From Triglochin maritima (Eukaryota; Streptophyta; Magnoliopsida; Alismatales; Juncaginaceae), in NCBI GenBank assembly GCA_963682175.1, contig OY821772.1, positions 44,724,925 through 44,788,924 on the forward strand: a stretch of DNA of 64,000 nt. The letters run 5' to 3'. The position numbers and the translations under genes are program-made. Below are positions 57,809 through 64,000 of the stretch, one piece after another. Within the stretch, counting starts at the first letter, position 1; each line of letters starts with the position of its first letter. The notes beneath the pieces were generated by a model. The model was given only the letters and a program-made list of their open reading frames with translations, was not told the origin of the DNA and did no database searches.

Positions 57809-60800
57809 CTAACTGCCACCTGCATAATCCAAACATTAACCTTATTTAGTGATATGAGAAGCCTATGTTTTCAGTATTTATACTAAAAAGAGCATTTGAA
57901 ACTGCTGCACTCAAAATCAACTTACTAGTTGGAGGATCAACATGCACAAAGAAACTAGCTGCGACAATGAGATAGCAAAGGACGAGCATCAATCCCTTAA
58001 AATAATTTGCATTGCCATCCTGCAAGTAGTAAAAGGAAAAAAAACATAAATTAAGTGTCTCTAAGACATATATATGGAAGACTGTTAATGTTGTGAACCT
58101 GCAACATGAATGCCACAACAAGAACAGTGATGAAGAGTGTTGTAGTTTCAAATAACTGAAAATTCAAGTCCATGTCCTTCCCCATGATCCATCCAACAAC
58201 CACAGTGAAGGGAACCTGAGACCAGTCAACAGCATAAGTGAAAAGGAATAAAGAATCATTCCTATGTAAATGACATGCTTTATTTCCTCAATGAAATCAG
58301 TGGGTTTACTGTAAAGACTTGTTCCAAGAGAAAAGAGAACAGAGAACCTAAGCCAAATATTGGAGTAAAATTAGAAACTGAATTATAGGCTGAGATATGA
58401 AAAATAAGAAAAAGGGAAAGAGAATTAGAAAAGTTCCAGCAAACGGGAAATGGACGAATTTAGGAATATTACTGAATATTTATACCTCAGGGAAGACAAA
58501 AATTCAAATTAATCATGGTGAAGGAGCCTTACCACAAACATAGATATCTGAGTTGATGAGCCAATTGCGACCCCCAAGGTGATGTCCTACAGAAGAACAC
58601 GGTCAGGACTCAGGACAGCAGAGCGAAAAAATTTGTAGGGATAAAGAACCCACGAGCTTGTCCTTCATGGCAAACATGACTGCACTAGCATGCTCTGCAG
58701 CATTTCCAACAATTGGAAGCAGAATGACACTAATAAAAGCCACAGGCATATTCATAGACTTGGATGCTCCCTGGAAAGACATGTTTAATAAATTAGATTA
58801 GACAAAGGATACAAACAAAGTTAGTGTTTGCAAATGCTAATATGGAAGCGAAGGTTCCATATTACTTTGTCTATATATTACTTAATTTACTCTAAATTTC
58901 TTTAAGGTGAGTGGATGCTGATTTAGAGAGAGAGATGGTTCCTTGATATGGGCTTGATGTTGATCTATGGAAGCACCGAGTAAACTTTCAGATCTAGAGA
59001 GACGTAAGTTTGTCGAACAAACATTTTTTTATCTTATTTTTCTCTCTCAAAACACACCACTAATGTAACAGAGCTTCCAAATATTAATGTAATTAGCATC
59101 TATTGTGAATGAGTTGTGATAATCATTAATCAACCATAAGCCTCACATGACAATGAAATAGGAAAAAACTTGGCATTTGGAACCTCCAAGCCTGTAACTT
59201 ATGAATCAATGACAAATTCGATCCATGACATAACTCTCTTTCTACAGAAAAGACACAAAATAAAATTCGTGTGTCTTCGTTTGTAAAGGTTGCGAAGACG
59301 GCATTTCCAATGGCCTAGAGTTTCTCTACCTTTGCATGCAAGATTAAATGCCTTATCAGGGTTGGATCTATAGTTACATATCAATTACCCTCTCCTTTAG
59401 ATGTCATTAGCTATCCTACGAATAATGTAGTGGTATTTCAACGGCAAAGGATGGAGTGACCCCTCGCCTCTCCCTCACAAATCCTGTCCGCAACAGGACT
59501 TTCTACCTTCTATTCCCATCTTTGAGAAGAGGACTTTTTCTTTAGATGCTTAGGCGAAATGACATATCAGAAGAAAACTATATGTGTAATGTATTTGAAG
59601 AGCAAACACGTGTAATTCTGGTAAAACATGAATTGTACAAACAGAACCCTTGATACCTGTATCGCATCAACAAGGTACCCAGAAAGGATGGAGATGAGTA
59701 CAGTTAAGATTGCAAGCCAGACCACAGCTTCCCATAGTAACATATCTGGGGACTCTTCGTCAGTGTCACCAACACTACTCCCCACTTCCTAGGACGTCAT
59801 ACGAACAACAGACTTTGTCATGACATTATCTAGATATAATATTCTTCTCATAGCACAGACCAACTCATAAATGTATACATTTTCTGGGGTGGAATATGAC
59901 AATTACAGTACGAATATGACAACTTGGCAATATGATAATCTTGGTATTTTAAGTTCAAATAAAAGTCGCTTTGGTACAATTTCTCTGGTTATTCTTTAGA
60001 ACTTTAATAGAGCATTATGTTAACAATATGAACAAAAACAAAATGTTGCACCCCAGTTCAGCCCACCTCCGGCACGGCCCACACACATTCGCACTAGGTC
60101 CACTCATCTCCATGATTATATATGACAAATAGAGGGGACATACCATGCATATGCAATAGCATTTTACTTTACAGATGTCATATAGGGATTGATTGTAGAA
60201 TAACAAACTCCCAGCGTCCTATATAAACGTGTGAAGGCTATAAATGAAAGGGATAACATAATTATCCATTCTTGTCTCCTCTCTTCTCCATTCTCCTTCC
60301 CTTCTTATCCTTATCTATGCTTACTGTTCCATTGCCTTCCCTACACAAAATATGACTTCAAAGAAAAGAGTAGTAGGTTCCTATCATGATTGGCCAACTC
60401 ACCTCGTCGATAGGGCTAAATGAATCATTCTGACCCCTTAGTTGGTAAAAAAGGAAGCTAGCATAAGCTACTAGCATTATACAGCTGCTAAACCTCGAAA
60501 GGGACACTTCTGATTTTCCATAGTGTAGCTCCGAGTGAGTGAAGTGAAGGACAGCTGGAAATGTGATGCCCATTACAGCCATTAACAGTAATCCAGAGTT
60601 CACTACGGCAGCTGCCTGTGTAAGTCTAATAGTCAGGTGAAGTTGAGGTCAAACGATAAGTCCTAACTTTACAAGAATTCAATAAAGCACTTTGGCAAAG
60701 AAAATACCTTGTTAAAGACTTGGGCTTTCTTAGAATGTTTGATCCCACCGCAGAAGAATGAACATCCAAGAACCAACAACATATTTGATAATATGGATCC

Positions 60801-61877
60801 AAGCAGGGATTGCTGGACAATACGAATCATCCCACTTTTCAGGGCATAGATTGCTATGATCATTTCTGTTACATTTCCAAATGTGGCATTCAAAAGTCCC
60901 CCAACTGCAGGCATATGATCAAGTAGAGATGAGAATCAGAAAGGCTATTTCTATCAAACAAAAAGAAAGATGCCAGATTAACGAAGATAAAAATGAGGTA
61001 CCTGTTGGGCCACTGTAGAATGCTAGCTGTCTGGACGAAAGGAAGCATGTCATTAGCATAAACAGAAAAAATTGGTATAACTAAACAATAATAAGATACT
61101 GTCAGAAACCAATCAAGTATGCAATACTTACTCGGTAGCAAAACCTAAACGCTCAGCTAATGGAATAATACCAATCAAGCTGAAGAAGAAAACCCAACCC
61201 TGTAGTATAAAAGATCAAAGGAAGCTTCCTGTTAAATCGGAGAAAGAGTAGATATTATTGACGAAACAAAAATAATTCCAAGTATTTGATCGACATACAT
61301 CTGATGGGAAACATCAAAGAAGATCCTATGCATGAGAAGTGTTAAAAGAAAACTAAGAAATATACTGCAGCAAATAAGATGAATTAAAGAAATACTATCT
61401 ATAGGTTCTTTTTTTATTGGTACTATCAACAGATTCCTTAATTTAACAGCCCGGAACATGGCATTTAATCAAAAAACATGTAGAGCTTTGTGTATCAGTT
61501 AAAATGTAGAAAGGAAAAGTCTAGTGAGAAGTATTGATATACATTAAAATGTTATTGAACTTTGTAGATCATTATAGCTCCTTACAATTAAAATGCAATA
61601 TACACCAACATTAGATGTATCTTACATGGTTGCCAGTGAGATGGTGGAGAATGATCGCTAAAGGTCCAAAAGGTACCAAGACATTAATCTTCGCTCGAAA
61701 AATAACTACATTCCTCATAAGCATCCTGGAAACCTTTTGTATTAATGGCTCAAAAGAATTTTCTGTAGAACTAAGAGAAGATATCTGATGGCTGTGGATC
61801 TTCCCAGCAACCCATGATGAACCAACTAGGCTATCCTCGTCCGATTCCAAGTCCATTACCTCACTGTCAGTTCCCAT
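57809..61877 (-). CDS. Vacuolar cation/proton exchanger, CAX2/CAX5-like
   Basis: Eleven coding exons: 61877-61626, 61199-61132, 61030-61002, 60904-60708, 60615-60403, 59788-59657, 58770-58654, 58586-58533, 58215-58099, 58019-57926, 57819-57809. They give 427 residues, close to the family's usual 430-460. The protein exchanges cytosolic Ca2+ (and in the CAX2 group also Mn2+ and other metals) for vacuolar H+. Both alpha-repeat signatures are intact: [15 protein letters not shown] in the first half and [19 protein letters not shown] in the second. An acidic loop ([14 protein letters not shown]) lies between the halves, and the acidic N-terminus ([16 protein letters not shown]) is where CAX autoinhibition resides. 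The last exon encodes only 3 residues plus the stop. An in-frame TAA just before the ATG supports the start. It converges with the SRF-like gene. Confidence 0.95.
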
Positions 61878-61890
61878 TTATCTTGTGGTA

Positions 61891-63754
61891 CTGTAGTTAT
61901 CAGCACAAGAATTTTTATCAGTTAAATAATGCATCTCAGGGATAAAAGCAACATAGCAATAAAATGTCATATACTATCTGGAAGTATATCATAAATCGAT
62001 AAACTTAACAAAATTTCTTTCAAACACCAAACACAACAGGAAGACTAGAAGAAGAAGAAGAAGAAGAAAACAAAAACAAAAACTGCGCTGATAAATATAG
62101 CTACGAACCTAGTGAATGAATTGATTTACTCCCAATGTAAACACTATCCAGAGCATCACAAGTTCATGAGAAAAGTAGTGCTAAGGTGATTGGACCACGA
62201 TCTTCAAACAAATAAATTTTCTAAATATCAAGGAATAGAGCTTAATATTTATTATATTGAATTGATCTTGAACCGATATTCTTTCGTGTAGCTGATTAAC
62301 TTTCGAATTTACAAGTATGTGACATTTCTTTCCGTCCTAAATCAAGGTGAATGTGGGGGCCAATGAAAACTAAAAGTTACCATTGGTGTTATTATCTTGC
62401 AAAAGAGGGGCTCAGTGGAGAAAATACTTTCAAGATCCGGAACTTTATACAAGTATGGAGGTTAGTTCGAGCGTGAGAATGCTTTTATGGGCGAAAGCGC
62501 TTCAGATGTGATATTCATGAGACCTTAAATATTTAAATTGATAATTTTGATAATGAAAATGTTTATAATCAACAAAATAAAGGAAAACGATAGTAGCTTC
62601 AGAAATTAAAATTACATGGTAGAACATAAATATGCATAGATGGGCATTTTGTATGTATACACATGCCTAAAGAGCCTTATAAAGCATTGTACAACCAAGG
62701 AAGAGACTATTCAGTTTGGCTCATCTGACATGGATGTTGGGAAAATAGTCTCAAATTGCTAAATACAAATTGTGTGCAATACTCTATAAAAAAATTGGAT
62801 CGACTACCCCTCACCTAAGTGTTGAAGTGTAGGTATCCAACTCAAAACCAAATGGTGATAAGTAGAGAGACTCTACAACTTATAATAACACAGTAGAAAG
62901 TCCCCAAATAAACCGATGTAGAACTATTATCTAAGTGCTTAAATTTGGTAGAAGCAGTGAACCAACCAATTTCACAATGATGTCTTACTTGAGTAAGGGG
63001 TTTGTGTTAATCCAAAAGATGTAGCTTATCATGGTTTTCATCAAGCCAGAAATAGTTGGGTTCCATTACAGCCATACACAAAATGATCACTCTCATCACT
63101 CATTTTCTTATCAGATTAGCAAATACAACACAGGATGAAATAAGTAATGCTCACACTGTCAAATATTAGATACTCAAGATTAAGAATGATTGGTGGCTGA
63201 ATTAAAATCAATATGGCGCATCTTGTGGTACGAAATTGTTAAGCAGATTTCCAATAATTGGTTCTTCCTTAGCAACCAATAACTTGAGATTTCATTGTTG
63301 GTTAATCTGGTAGGAGCTTAGGATAACAATAACAAGAACCACTATTTCAGAAAATTACCCAACAATTTAATTAACCAATTGGACCATTCAACATTCTTGA
63401 CAATTTCCTCAGCACTTACGATATTTTCCTCATTTAAGAATTACAAAATATGACTTCTCATTACAAACTCATAAGCTACAGTTCGGTTGCTGGTCAAATA
63501 ATCAAGTCTATGTTGGTGTAACCAAGCTCAAACTCAATCATCGACATCCAATTCCAAAATACGAAAATTTTCACTAGGGTTGAAAATTGGAAATATACTC
63601 ACTTCAAATGACACCGAGAAGTAAGTATTCCTCGAATCCAGTAATTGCGTTTGCTCAAAACTTTACCAATCAGAAACTATTAACACGAGAGAGCAACACC
63701 AGAACTCAAATCCCAAAACTCAAAACCACTCGATCGAAGTCGTGAGGGGAATAC
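61891..63754 (-). other. Probable 5' UTR intron of the CAX gene
   Basis: A good acceptor (CTACAG) lies 14 bp before the start codon, and a donor (CTG|GTATTC) lies at 63754 after a G+C-richer stretch that looks like a first non-coding exon. The 1.86 kb between them is AT-rich with no gene, and carries a (GAA)n microsatellite at 62047-62068 and the dispersed repeat near 62.8 kb. cDNA would be needed to confirm the intron. Confidence 0.5.
62815..62930. repeat. Dispersed repeat, copy 2 (first copy near 4.1 kb)
   Basis: AAGTGTAGGTATCCAACTC followed by 'aaaaccaaa' and 'aagtagagag' matches the segment at 4085-4200 with scattered substitutions. Here it lies in the probable CAX 5' UTR intron. Confidence 0.5.
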
Positions 63755-64000
63755 CAGAACTGGAGACCACCGATCGAAGGCGTGCTTCGACGGCAAGGAG
63801 TAAAGAAGGAATGGCACGATAGAGTCTTCGACTTCTTCGTGCCCTAATTTGTTTGTTTGCTTAATTCGGTCTCCGGCTTTACGCTTTGGTTTGGTCGTCG
63901 CTTGCTGTGGTGGTTTACGTTTCCCGGAGACGAGGCGGAGTTGACGAGAGGAAGTTGCGAGGAAGCAGCAGTGATTGAGATCGTATTCTATTCTATTGTA
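63755..64000 (-). other. Probable first non-coding exon and promoter of the CAX gene
   Basis: G+C-richer DNA (63755-63840) resembling a 5' leader, followed upstream by the likely promoter. The outermost part (63880-64000) could also belong to a divergent gene off the window; no frame decides this. Confidence 0.4.

Overview
The window is nuclear DNA of a flowering plant, almost certainly a eudicot. Genes are split by AT-rich GT-AG introns, the recognisable proteins are plant families (ATL RING-H2, STRUBBELIG-type receptor kinase, CAX exchanger, plant threonyl-tRNA synthetase), and the space between them is filled with plant retrotransposons and hAT or PIF/Harbinger miniature elements. The species cannot be fixed from the sequence alone. 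All calls come from reading the sequence; no alignment or database search was run.

Layout. Position 1-67 (-) is the first coding stretch of a gene that runs off the left edge, probably a type I pectinesterase. Up to 9.1 kb there is no intact gene. This stretch holds a GTCGAC-rich repeat (about 2.2-3.05 kb) and a 1.67-kb hAT-like non-autonomous element (5761-7433) that carries a broken piece of a TIR1/AFB auxin-receptor gene. An intronless ATL RING-H2 ubiquitin ligase gene follows (9112-9849, -). Next is a 21-exon threonyl-tRNA synthetase gene (11887-23699, -) with two in-frame start codons suited to mitochondrial/cytosolic dual targeting, one GC-AG intron and a small hAT element in an intron.

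From 24.6 to 32.2 kb lies a Ty1/copia retrotransposon (-) with both LTRs. Its reverse transcriptase/RNase H region has been replaced by about 3.2 kb of an inverted Ty3/gypsy-like element, which makes it a chimera. From 33.8 to 47.97 kb the DNA is mostly transposon-derived. It holds several PIF/Harbinger-type miniature elements, an hAT miniature element with a target duplication, a second GTCGAC-rich repeat block (36.5-38.5 kb), an hAT-like terminus pair with a 205-bp tandem duplication, and a truncated OST3/OST6 gene fragment. The region ends with a 2.33-kb PIF/Harbinger-like element (45648-47974) flanked by TAA that encodes only an intact Myb/SANT-like ORF1 protein and no transposase. The small element at 33826-34165 is an internally deleted relative of it.

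The right part is genic. A 16-exon SRF6/SRF7-like LRR receptor pseudokinase gene (48478-55286, +) and an 11-coding-exon CAX-type cation/proton exchanger gene (57809-61877, -, with a probable 5' UTR intron reaching 63754) converge tail to tail. The genes do not form a pathway or operon; each is an independent plant locus. The unusual biology lies in the mobile DNA: captured host-gene fragments, a copia/gypsy chimera, and an ORF1-only Harbinger element with its deletion derivative.
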